A stretch of 64,000 nucleotides of DNA from positions 1 to 64,000 of the forward strand of contig PNKZ01000004.1 of the NCBI GenBank assembly GCA_013822735.1, given 5' to 3'. Below are positions 17,225-25,664 of this stretch, piece by piece (the first letter of the stretch is position 1; each line of letters starts with the position of its first letter). The stretch comes from Pirellula sp. (GTDB taxonomy: Bacteria > Planctomycetota > Planctomycetia > Pirellulales > PNKZ01). The notes under the pieces are model-generated. The model was not told the DNA's origin. It did no database searches and worked only from the letters and a program-made list of their open reading frames with translations. A program made the translations under genes and the position numbers.

Positions 17225-20200
17225 ATGTCGTATGTCGCAACGTATCGTCGCCTGTGCCTTGTTGCTTGCTTGAGCGCATGCGCGATTCTCGCCATGGGCG
17301 ACGCTGCCCGAGCCGCCGAGCCGACGCCGGTCGCCGAAGTGAAACACGATGGGCCGGTCGACTTTCAAAAGGAAGTGCTGCCGATTCTCAAGAAGAATTG
17401 CACGGCTTGCCATAACGCTTCCAAAAAGGAAGGGAGCTTGGTGCTGGAAGGCCCGGCGTCGATTCTCAAGGGAGGCGATTCCGGTCCGGCCGCCGAGAAA
17501 GGCAAAGGTGCGGAGAGCTTGCTCGTGACGCGGGCCGCCGCGGCCGACGATGAACAAATGCCGCCGGCCGACAACAAGGTCGGCGCGAAGCGTCTCACAT
17601 CCCAAGAACTCGGCCTGCTCAAGCTGTGGATCGATCAAGGGGCGACGGGGGACGCCGCCCTCGCCGCGGCGATCGAGTGGCAACCGCTGCCTGCCGGCGT
17701 GCAACCCATCTTCACCGTGGCCCTCTCCCCCGACGGTCAGTTCGCCGCCTGCGGTCGCGCCAATCAGATCTTCATCTACCATTTGCCGACCGGTCGCCTG
17801 CTCGGCCGACTGACGGATCCGTCGCTCTTGAAATCGGGCCTCTACACGAAGCCGGGGGTCGCCGATCTCGACCTCATCCAGTCGCTCGCTTTCAGCCCCG
17901 ACGGGCGCACGCTCGCCTCCGGCGGCTTCCGCACAATTAAACTTTGGAAACGAGCCGACGCCGCACCGCACCCCTTCTTTGGCGGCAAACTCGTCGGCGC
18001 GCCGCAAGCGCTCGCGATCTCCGCCGATGGACGACTCGCCGCCGCCGCCGTCGGCAACGACGTGCAACTCTGGAACAACGTCGAGAACAAACCGGGCGCG
18101 AAACTCGCCGGCCACAAAGGGGCGGTGCGAGCCGTGGCGTTTGCGGCCGACGGCGCTCGACTGACGAGCGTTTCCGCCGACAAAACGGTTCGCGTTTGGA
18201 GCACCGCCGACGGCAAGCAACTCGCTCAAGCTGATGCTCCCGTCGAACTTGCTGCGCTGGCAGTTGTCGGCGACGGCTCGCAACTCGTCGCCGGCGGAGC
18301 CGATAACAAACTCCGCCTCTTCAGCTTCAAGGTAGGCGACGCTAAGCTCGCCGCCGTTCGCGACTGGGCCGCGCCGGGCAAACGCATCACCGCGATTGCC
18401 GGCGTGCCGAGCGCTCCGGCCGAGGTTGTCTCGGGGGACGAACAGGGCAACATCGTCGTGTGGAACACGGCTGACGGCAAACAACTGCGGGCCATGCAGC
18501 GTACCGGGGGCGAAGTTACTGCGCTCGCCGTACGCGCCGACGGACAACGTATCGCCGCCGTCGGCCCCGACAAATCTCTGCGGATTTGGAACACGGCCGA
18601 CGGTAAACAACTTGCCGAGCAAAAGGGAGATATCCGTAAGGCACGCGATGTCGCGGCAATTGAGCGCACGCTCGGGCTTGCGAAGAGCGACGTTACGTTC
18701 GAGAAGGCCGCAGTTGCCGAAGCGGAGAAGACGGCGAAAGCGGAGGCCGACGGCGTGAAGAAAGCGGAGGAAGCCAAGACGGCCGCCGACAAGACGCTGA
18801 AAGAAAAGACCGACGCCGCAACGAAGGCCGTCGCCGAAAAGCAAAAGGCCGACGCGGAAGTCGGGACCGTGACGGCTGCGAAGACCAAAGCCGACGAAGC
18901 CAAGGCGGCCGCAGATAAGGCCGTCGCCGATGCCGTCGCTGCGGAGGCCGCGCCGACCAAGGCCCTTGCCGACGCCAAGGCCGCCGCCGCAAAAGATGCG
19001 AAGAATAAAGCGTTAGCCGACGCCAAGACCGCCGCGGAAAAAGCCGTAGCGGATGCCGCCGCGAAAACGAAGAAGCTTCGCGAGGCAGCGACGATCGCCA
19101 ATCAAGCGGCGACTGCGGCGGCCCAAAAGGTCGGCCCGGCAACCGCCGCCGTACAGAAGCTGGCCAAGCCGACGGAAGACGCCGAGAAGGCCCAGAAGGA
19201 AGCGGCAAGCGCCGCACAGTCGGCGGTCCGGGCCATCACGTCGGCTCAAGCCGCCGCGAAGAAGTCGGCCGCCGCCGTCCCGATCGCTCAATCGCGTTTG
19301 AAGGCCGCCGAAACGGCGCAAAAGGATCTGGAAGGTCGACTTGCCGCGGTGCAGAAGCAAGCCGGCGATGCTCAGGCCGTGCTCCGCGCCGTCGCGTTCT
19401 CGACCGACGGTCTGACGATCGCCGTGGGCGGCGACGACAAGCTCGTGCAAACGTATTCGAGCGACAACGGCGCGCCGATCGAAACCTATGCGGGTCAATC
19501 CGGCGCGATTGCGGCGGTGGCGTTTTCCGGCGGCAAGCTCGTGGCAGCTTCGGCCGATGGCGCGGTCACCGCGCGGCCGCTCGACGTCGAATGGACGCTC
19601 CAACGCACAATCGGAGATCCTGCAAGCCAAACGCTCGTCGATCGGGTTACGTCCCTCGACTTCAGCCCCGACGGTAAGCTGTTGGCTTCCGGCGGCGGCG
19701 AACCTTCCCGCAGCGGTGAACTGAAGATTTGGAACCCTGCCGACGGCACGCTGGTGCGTGAGGTGCCTGACGCTCATAGCGACGTCGTACTCGGCGTGCG
19801 CTTCTCGCCCGACGGCAAGCTCATCGCGTCGTGCGGCGCCGATAAGTTCCTGAAAACGTTTCAGACGGCCGACGGCAAATTCGTCCGCGGCTATGAAGGG
19901 CACACGCATCACGTGCTGGCCGCCGCGTGGTCGGCCGACGGACGCATCCTTGCCAGCGCCGGAGCAGACTCCGTGCTGAAGCTTTGGGACGTCGCCACGG
20001 GCGAGCAAAAGCGAACCGTCACCGGCTTCACCAAAGAAGTCACGTCGCTGGCGTTTGCCGGCACGGGCACCAACGTCGTCGCAACTTCGGGCGATAAATC
20101 GGTGCGGCTTGTCAGCGGCGACAACGGCAGCACCACGAAGACCTATCCCGGCGCGACGGATTTCGTATACGGCTGCGCCGTGAGCACCGACGGCAAGACC

Positions 20201-20314
20201 ATCGTTGCCGGCGGACACGACGGCGTGCTGCGAATTTGGAATGCCGATACGGCCGCCGAGACTCGCAACTTCCCGACGCCCGCTGACGCGACGAACCCTC
20301 AAGCCGGCAAGTAG
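17225..20314 (+). CDS. Exported cytochrome c-type plus WD40 protein split by a long coiled coil
   Basis: A 1029-residue protein. A signal peptide (about 1-31) is followed by a planctomycete cytochrome c-like domain with NCTACH (CXXCH) and a later DDEQMPPADNK, where methionine may be the distal haem ligand. WD40-type repeats run from about 155 to 470, are interrupted by an Ala/Lys/Glu-rich helical segment (about 475-715), and resume to the C terminus. Repeat ends such as IKLWK, VRVWST, LRIWNT and LKLWDV mark the blades. GGAG lies before the start. The layout suggests a haem-bearing propeller whose halves are held apart or joined by the helix; partners are likely the two preceding gene products. 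Confidence 0.85.
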   Translation: MSYVATYRRLCLVACLSACAILAMGDAARAAEPTPVAEVKHDGPVDFQKEVLPILKKNCTACHNASKKEGSLVLEGPASILKGGDSGPAAEKGKGAESLLVTRAAAADDEQMPPADNKVGAKRLTSQELGLLKLWIDQGATGDAALAAAIEWQPLPAGVQPIFTVALSPDGQFAACGRANQIFIYHLPTGRLLGRLTDPSLLKSGLYTKPGVADLDLIQSLAFSPDGRTLASGGFRTIKLWKRADAAPHPFFGGKLVGAPQALAISADGRLAAAAVGNDVQLWNNVENKPGAKLAGHKGAVRAVAFAADGARLTSVSADKTVRVWSTADGKQLAQADAPVELAALAVVGDGSQLVAGGADNKLRLFSFKVGDAKLAAVRDWAAPGKRITAIAGVPSAPAEVVSGDEQGNIVVWNTADGKQLRAMQRTGGEVTALAVRADGQRIAAVGPDKSLRIWNTADGKQLAEQKGDIRKARDVAAIERTLGLAKSDVTFEKAAVAEAEKTAKAEADGVKKAEEAKTAADKTLKEKTDAATKAVAEKQKADAEVGTVTAAKTKADEAKAAADKAVADAVAAEAAPTKALADAKAAAAKDAKNKALADAKTAAEKAVADAAAKTKKLREAATIANQAATAAAQKVGPATAAVQKLAKPTEDAEKAQKEAASAAQSAVRAITSAQAAAKKSAAAVPIAQSRLKAAETAQKDLEGRLAAVQKQAGDAQAVLRAVAFSTDGLTIAVGGDDKLVQTYSSDNGAPIETYAGQSGAIAAVAFSGGKLVAASADGAVTARPLDVEWTLQRTIGDPASQTLVDRVTSLDFSPDGKLLASGGGEPSRSGELKIWNPADGTLVREVPDAHSDVVLGVRFSPDGKLIASCGADKFLKTFQTADGKFVRGYEGHTHHVLAAAWSADGRILASAGADSVLKLWDVATGEQKRTVTGFTKEVTSLAFAGTGTNVVATSGDKSVRLVSGDNGSTTKTYPGATDFVYGCAVSTDGKTIVAGGHDGVLRIWNADTAAETRNFPTPADATNPQAGK

Positions 20315-20552
20315 TGCGACGGAGGCGGCGTGTTCACGGCCGGACCGTGGCGCGGCCTCGGTTCGCGTTATATCCGAGCCCTAGACGAAGCTGCATTCGG
20401 CGGCGGCACACGAAATTTGGCGAAACCCCCGCCCACTGCCGGGGTTCCATCTAATAGTTCATGATTCTTGCAGTCGAAGGCGGAACCGACCCCCGCTCCA
20501 TCGGCCTGCACCGCACAATCCGAACAGTGTATTTCCAACAGAGGTATCGATT

Positions 20553-21125
20553 ATGTCGCTAGGTTGTTTTCGCACGCTCGCCGCTTTCGCCGTCACTCTG
20601 GGCCTCGCCTCGTATGCTGTTGCCGCGCCGGGCGACGGTGAGAAGAAGCCGGGCGGCCCGGGCGGACCCGGCCGTGAAGCCGCGATCAAGAAGTTCGACA
20701 AGGACGGCGACGGCAAACTCGGCCCGGACGAAATGAAGGCGGCTCGCGAAGCCATGGGGGATCGGAAGCCCGGCGGCGGCGCACCCGGCGGAAAGCCCGG
20801 TGAAGGGGGACGTCCGAGCCCCGAGCAAATGAAAGAGATCATGAAGAAGTTCGATAAGAACGGCGACGGTAAGCTCGACGACGGCGAGAAGACCGCCGCC
20901 CGCGAATCGTTCCAGAAAATGCGCGGCGGCGCAGGCGCTCCGGGCGGCAAGCCGGGTGAAGGGGGCCCGGGCCGCGAAGCCATGATCAAGAAGTTCGACA
21001 AGAACGGCGACGGCAAACTAGACGACGGCGAAAAGGCCGCCGCAAAGGAAGCCTTCGACAAGATGCGCGCCGGCGGCGGCAAGCCGGGCGAAGGCAAAAA
21101 GCCGGGCGCCAAGAAGCCCGAGTAG
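20553..21125 (+). CDS. Small exported EF-hand protein with Gly/Pro-rich linkers
   Basis: A 190-residue protein with a signal peptide (about 1-25). It contains three EF-hand calcium loops: DKDGDGKLGPDE, then DKNGDGKLDDGE twice. Each is preceded by an IKKF or MKKF helix and separated by linkers rich in Gly, Pro and Lys (GGAPGGKPGEGG type). AGAGGT lies seven bases before the ATG. Probably a periplasmic or surface calcium-binding protein; such proteins are common in planctomycetes, but partners are unknown. An intrinsic terminator follows 34 bp downstream. Confidence 0.85.
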   Translation: MSLGCFRTLAAFAVTLGLASYAVAAPGDGEKKPGGPGGPGREAAIKKFDKDGDGKLGPDEMKAAREAMGDRKPGGGAPGGKPGEGGRPSPEQMKEIMKKFDKNGDGKLDDGEKTAARESFQKMRGGAGAPGGKPGEGGPGREAMIKKFDKNGDGKLDDGEKAAAKEAFDKMRAGGGKPGEGKKPGAKKPE

Positions 21126-21159
21126 TACTAGTACGCATTGCAAATTAAGCGAATGACGA

Positions 21160-21195
21160 AGAGCCGCCGGGATCGAATTCCCGGCGGCTCTTTCT
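21160..21195 (+). terminator. Intrinsic terminator after the EF-hand gene
   Basis: A perfect 12-bp stem, AGAGCCGCCGGG (21160-21171) and CCCGGCGGCTCT (21180-21191), with an 8-base loop is followed by TTCT. It lies between two convergent genes and could act in both directions, more strongly on the plus strand. Confidence 0.75.
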
Positions 21196-21213
21196 ATTGG
21201 TCAACGGCCGCTT

Positions 21214-22872
21214 CTAGCGATCCAGCACTTCCCCAAGGGCTTCGACCGTCGCTCCGCTCGGCGCTTCCACGCCCAGCAACTTCGCCATGGTCGGCCCCAG
21301 GTGGGCCGGCGACACCGTTCGTTCGTACGAGCCCGGCCGAATGCCCGCTCCGAGCCACAAAAGCGGCACGTGCGTGTCGTAGGTCCAGGGGCTGCCGTGG
21401 GTCGCCGTGGATTCGCCGGCAATGTGATACGGCTTCATGCAGAACAGCACGTCGCCGCTGCGACGTTGGTTGAACGAGAGCCGTGTGCGCACGAAAAGCT
21501 CCGTTTCATTCCCGCCGTCGGTAAGTTCGTCACGCGTGAAGGCGCAATAGATCGCATCATCTTTCAGGAGCGCGTCGCGCACCAAGTTCTGCGCTTCGAC
21601 GAAATGCGCTCCGGCGAGCTGCGGCAAATCGGCGTCGAGGTACGCCATGTTGCTGTCGAGATGCCGAATGTACTTCTTCTTCTCGCCGCCGGGCGAGCCG
21701 AAGTGTTTCACGAGCGTCTCTTCCATCGACTTCTTCAGCGCTTCAAAATGCTCCGACGGGACGCGCCGCGCGGGCAACCGCATCGCAACGGCATGCTCCG
21801 GCACCGGTGCCACACCGTGGTCGGACGAAAGTGCCAACGTCCAACGCCCCGCCCCTACCGCCTGGTCGAGGAACTGCGTGAATACGGTCAACATCCGGTC
21901 CGTACGATACGTCATGTCCTGCACTTCCAGGCTGTAGGGCCCGAATGCGTGGCCGATGTAGTCATTGCTCGACAGGTTGATGCAGAGCAGATCCGTATCG
22001 TCATCTTGACCGAGGTGCTCCTCGTCGACGATCATGCCCGCTACGACGAGCGTCATCTCCGTCCCGTACGGCGTCGTCGTCATCGCCTTCCAATATTCCT
22101 TCGATTCGGCTTTCGGCAGCGTGCGCGGAAACGATCGTCCGATCCCCGGAACGTTCGTTTCAAACGGCGAATTGTCCGGGTAGTAAAGATCGTAGTAGCG
22201 CTCGTCGAGTACCAAGTTCCATTCTTTGCCGGCATACGCGGCGGCGCGGCCCGTCTCGTTGAAGGCGCGCATGTAATCGGGCAGTGCCGGACGGTAATAT
22301 GTGCTGGTCACCCAATTCTTGGAGTCGGCGTCGAACCAATATGCCGCATCGGCCATGTGGCCGGCCATGAGGATGCCGGCCCGATCTTTCAGTGCCACGC
22401 CGACCACCTTGCTCCGACCGTTCGTCGCGAGCTTCATTTGGTCGCCGAGCGTGCCGACTTCCAGATTCTTCGGCGACATCGCCTTGTCCCCCGGCGCGCC
22501 GACGATCCGCACCGTCGGGTCAGCGACGCAGTACATTGTCTTGCCGGTCGTGCGATCGAACCAATCGTTGTCGATGATGCCCGTGGTGCCGGGCGAGGCC
22601 CCGGAACAAAGCACGCTATGGCCGGGGCCCGTGATCGTAAAAGCGTGCGAATGGTGGCACTCGGTAAACGTCGCGCCGCGCTCCGTGACCGTGCGGAAGA
22701 ATCCGCCGCCGACGAACCCCTTGCGCATCCGCGTGAGATACTCGGCCGGAAACTGATCGATGCTCACGACCACGACGAGCCGCGGTTTAGGGCCGTGCGC
22801 AGCCGACGCAACAGCCGACATGGAAACCAGCAACAGCACGCAGGCGAGAATGCGACACGAGGCAAGCGACAT
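21214..22872 (-). CDS. Secreted PafA-like alkaline phosphatase superfamily enzyme
   Basis: A 552-residue protein with a signal peptide (about 1-25). It matches the type I phosphodiesterase/alkaline phosphatase superfamily: Asp39 in VSIDQF binds metal, TITGPGHS supplies the Thr nucleophile (Thr81), IIDNDWF carries Asn102, ALKDRAG carries Lys162 and Arg164, and LSSDHG provides later metal ligands. The Thr/Asn/Lys/Arg set is the one described for the PafA phosphomonoesterase, so release of phosphate from organic monoesters in the periplasm is the best guess. GGAG precedes the ATG. Convergent with the EF-hand gene and divergent from the MFS gene; no Pho box was recognised. Confidence 0.85.
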   Translation of the reverse strand: MSLASCRILACVLLLVSMSAVASAAHGPKPRLVVVVSIDQFPAEYLTRMRKGFVGGGFFRTVTERGATFTECHHSHAFTITGPGHSVLCSGASPGTTGIIDNDWFDRTTGKTMYCVADPTVRIVGAPGDKAMSPKNLEVGTLGDQMKLATNGRSKVVGVALKDRAGILMAGHMADAAYWFDADSKNWVTSTYYRPALPDYMRAFNETGRAAAYAGKEWNLVLDERYYDLYYPDNSPFETNVPGIGRSFPRTLPKAESKEYWKAMTTTPYGTEMTLVVAGMIVDEEHLGQDDDTDLLCINLSSNDYIGHAFGPYSLEVQDMTYRTDRMLTVFTQFLDQAVGAGRWTLALSSDHGVAPVPEHAVAMRLPARRVPSEHFEALKKSMEETLVKHFGSPGGEKKKYIRHLDSNMAYLDADLPQLAGAHFVEAQNLVRDALLKDDAIYCAFTRDELTDGGNETELFVRTRLSFNQRRSGDVLFCMKPYHIAGESTATHGSPWTYDTHVPLLWLGAGIRPGSYERTVSPAHLGPTMAKLLGVEAPSGATVEALGEVLDR

Positions 22873-23037
22873 AAGGCGGGCTCTCCGACGAGGTGGGAAT
22901 AGCCTACTTTAGGCACGCGCCCGAGCGCTCGCAACTCGGTACCGCGGCAACAGCGACACTTCGCGGCTTGCAAGCGCGAACGCAACGGTTATGCTCCGGA
23001 CTTCCTCGCCCTCCGCACGCCCCGCACTTGCCCGCTT

Positions 23038-24339
23038 ATGGTTCACGCATCGCCGCCTACGCCCGCGCCGCGCTGGTATCAGGGAGTTTCTCGCTACCAA
23101 TGGCTCGTGCTCATCATCGCCTCGGCGGGCTGGATCTTCGACGTTTACGAAGGGCAGGTGTACAACACCACGCGCGACGACATGCTCCATGAGCTCATCG
23201 TCGCCGACTCGCCGCAGCGCAAAGAGGAACTAACGAAGATCCTCGGCGACGCGTTCCTCGGCATCTTTCTCGCCGGCGGTATGGTCGGCGGCTTGCTCTT
23301 CGGCATGCTCGGCGACCGTTGGGGACGCAAGCCGACGATGATCGTCACCATCTTGATGTACTCGATCTTTTCCGGCCTGACCTATTTCGCGCAAGACGTT
23401 TGGCAAGCCGGTGTCTTGCGGTTCCTCGTCTCCATGGGCATCGGCGGAGAATGGGCCGTCGCGGCGGCAATGGTTTCGGAAGTGTTTCCGGTGCATGCCC
23501 GTGCGCAGGCATCGAGCATCTTTCACGGCAGCAGTACCCTCGGCACCTGGCTCGCCGGCGTCGTTGCGATTCTCGTAGGCTCTCAATGGCGATATGCCTA
23601 CTTAGTCGGCGTGCTGCCCGCACTTCTGATCTTGTGGGTCCGAGCGAGCATTCATGAGCCCGAGGCGCTCGTCAAAGTCGACGTCGCGTCGAAGGCCGGC
23701 GTACGAAAAGGAAGCCTAGGCAACCTCTTCGGCGACGTGCGTTGGCGCGGCCGTGCGATCGCCGGAATCTTGCTGGCGGCGGTCGGCCTCGCCACGTTCT
23801 GGGCCGTCACCGTCGCGGGTCAAAACATCGCGCAAGCGATGGCGCTGCGCGACGGATACTCGCCCGAAGTTGCGAGCACTCGCGGCAAGTTTGCTTACAG
23901 CATCGTGCAAGCTACGGGAGGCGGTATCGGGCTCATTGCCTTCGGCCCGCTCTGCCAATGCCTTGGGCGTCGTCGCGCCTTCATTGTCGCGCATCTCGCG
24001 GCCTTGATCGTCGTACCGCTGACTTGTTTTGCGCCGCAAACCTACAATCAGCTCTTGTTTCTTCTGCCGTTCTATGGCGCATTCACGTTTGGAATGCATG
24101 CCGGTTATGCAGTGTATTTTCCTGAACTATTTCCCGTCCAATTGCGTGCCCTTGGCGCCAGCGTTTGCTTCAACGGCGGCCGACTCGTTGCAGCAGTCAT
24201 CTTGCCGATCGCCGGCTTTATCAAAAAAGAAGTTTCGCTCCCGATGGCACTAACGGTTCTCTCCTCTACCTACCTGCTTGGGCTCGTCGTCATCGCATTT
24301 TTGCCGGAAACGAAGAATCAGCCGTTGCCGGAAGCATAA
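23038..24339 (+). CDS. MFS transporter
   Basis: A 433-residue membrane protein with about 12 predicted helices. The loop between helices 2 and 3 has GDRWGRKPT, the major facilitator signature, and GIGGEWAVAAAMVSEVFP in helices 4-5 is typical of the metabolite:proton symporter and sialic-acid/aromatic-acid branch. The N terminus is cytoplasmic and lacks a signal peptide. Substrate unknown. It is followed by threonine synthase 83 bp downstream, with a hairpin between them, so co-transcription is possible but not certain. Confidence 0.85.
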   Translation: MVHASPPTPAPRWYQGVSRYQWLVLIIASAGWIFDVYEGQVYNTTRDDMLHELIVADSPQRKEELTKILGDAFLGIFLAGGMVGGLLFGMLGDRWGRKPTMIVTILMYSIFSGLTYFAQDVWQAGVLRFLVSMGIGGEWAVAAAMVSEVFPVHARAQASSIFHGSSTLGTWLAGVVAILVGSQWRYAYLVGVLPALLILWVRASIHEPEALVKVDVASKAGVRKGSLGNLFGDVRWRGRAIAGILLAAVGLATFWAVTVAGQNIAQAMALRDGYSPEVASTRGKFAYSIVQATGGGIGLIAFGPLCQCLGRRRAFIVAHLAALIVVPLTCFAPQTYNQLLFLLPFYGAFTFGMHAGYAVYFPELFPVQLRALGASVCFNGGRLVAAVILPIAGFIKKEVSLPMALTVLSSTYLLGLVVIAFLPETKNQPLPEA

Positions 24340-24361
24340 CTCGATGGACCCCATTGGGCGA

Positions 24362-24386
24362 AGTCCCGCTCGTGGACGAGCGGACT
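24362..24386 (+). other. Hairpin in the leader of the threonine synthase gene
   Basis: AGTC (24362-24365) plus CGCTCGT (24367-24373) pair with ACGAGCG (24376-24382) plus GACT (24383-24386), with one bulged C and a very short loop. No T-run follows, so it is not a typical terminator. It lies between the MFS and threonine synthase genes and might influence mRNA stability or expression. Confidence 0.4.
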
Positions 24387-24422
24387 AAGTACGATAGTCT
24401 AGCACAAATTGTTCTCATACTG

Positions 24423-25664
24423 ATGCACCATCTCTCCAATCTCACAACCGATCGTCCGACGTTTGTCACGCATCTTGAATGCGGCCTCAAGGGGGATCGC
24501 TACGATGCCGACCGGTTGCACGGCCTTTCGCAAGCGGGCCGGCCGTTGCTGGTGAAATACGATCTCCAGGGCCTTGCCCGCTCCGTATCGAAAGAAGATC
24601 TGAAGCTGCGACCCGCCGATTTTTGGCGCTATCGCGAATTCCTTCCCGTACGCAAGACGGAGAACATCGTCAGCCTGGGCGAAGTGCTCACGCCGCTCAT
24701 CCCGTGCAGCCGGCTCCAAACCGGAGCCGGCGAGGTCTTCATCAAAGACGAAGGACGGCTCCCGACCGGATCGTTCAAGGCCCGTGGGCTCTGCGTCGCC
24801 GTAAGCATGGCAAAGGAACTCGGCGTCACACGGGTGGCCATTCCCACAAACGGCAACGCGGGCGCGGCGCTCGCCGCCTACGGTAAACGGGCGGGCATGG
24901 AAGTGTTCGTCTTCTGCCCCGCCGATACGCCCGAGGTGAATGTCCGTGAGATCGCCGCGCAAGGCGCCAAGGTCTGGCGCGTGAACGGCCTTATCAACGA
25001 TTGCGGCCGTATCGTCGGTCAGGGCAAAGAAGCGATGAACTGGTTCGACTTCTCCACGCTCAAAGAGCCGTATCGCATCGAAGGCAAGAAGACGATGGGC
25101 CTGGAGCTGGCCGAGCAGTTCGACTGGAACGTGCCCGACGTCATTCTTTACCCGACGGGGGGCGGTACCGGACTCATCGGCATGTGGAAGGCGTTCGCGG
25201 AGTTGCAAGCGATGGGCTGGCTCACCGGCAAGCTGCCGCGTATGGTCGCTGTGCAAGCGACCGGCTGCGCGCCGATCGTCCGCGCGTATGAACAAGGAGC
25301 CGAGTTCGCCGAGCTGTTTCCCAACGCACACACGGTCGCCTCGGGCATTCGCGTGCCGGTCGCGGTGGGCGACTTCCTGATGCTCCGCGCCGTGCGCGAG
25401 AGCAATGGCTTCGCCGTGGCCGTTGACGACGATGCCATCCTTGCAGCTCGCACCGAAGTCGCCCAGCGCGAAGGCTTCCTCATGTGCCCTGAAGGCGCCG
25501 CAACCTACGCGGCCTACAAACAAGAAGTCACCTCAGGCCGGATCAAGCCAAGCGAGTCGTGCGTCCTTTTTAACTGCGCGAGCGGCCTGAAATACGAACT
25601 CCCGCGAGCCGACGCCACGCTCGATTGCACGAAGCCGGTGAACTACGGGGAACTTGCACGATGA
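24423..25664 (+). CDS. thrC: Threonine synthase
   Basis: A 413-residue pyridoxal-phosphate enzyme of fold type II that would convert O-phosphohomoserine to threonine. The open frame extends upstream into the MFS gene, but the ATG at 24423 begins the recognisable protein. The N-terminal HLECGLKGDRYDADRLHGL segment is characteristic of one threonine synthase group. The PLP lysine lies in PTGSFKARG, the phosphate-binding loop in PTGGGTGLIG, and NGNAGAAL contacts the substrate. No threonine-rich leader peptide was found. Its stop overlaps the next start as ATGA, so the two proteins are probably translated in coupled fashion. Confidence 0.85.
   Translation: MHHLSNLTTDRPTFVTHLECGLKGDRYDADRLHGLSQAGRPLLVKYDLQGLARSVSKEDLKLRPADFWRYREFLPVRKTENIVSLGEVLTPLIPCSRLQTGAGEVFIKDEGRLPTGSFKARGLCVAVSMAKELGVTRVAIPTNGNAGAALAAYGKRAGMEVFVFCPADTPEVNVREIAAQGAKVWRVNGLINDCGRIVGQGKEAMNWFDFSTLKEPYRIEGKKTMGLELAEQFDWNVPDVILYPTGGGTGLIGMWKAFAELQAMGWLTGKLPRMVAVQATGCAPIVRAYEQGAEFAELFPNAHTVASGIRVPVAVGDFLMLRAVRESNGFAVAVDDDAILAARTEVAQREGFLMCPEGAATYAAYKQEVTSGRIKPSESCVLFNCASGLKYELPRADATLDCTKPVNYGELAR

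Noticed and set aside
20408-20450. Possible terminator after the cytochrome/WD40 gene
   Set aside because: AACCCC and GGGGTT can pair over only six bases and no T-run follows, so it is too weak to call.
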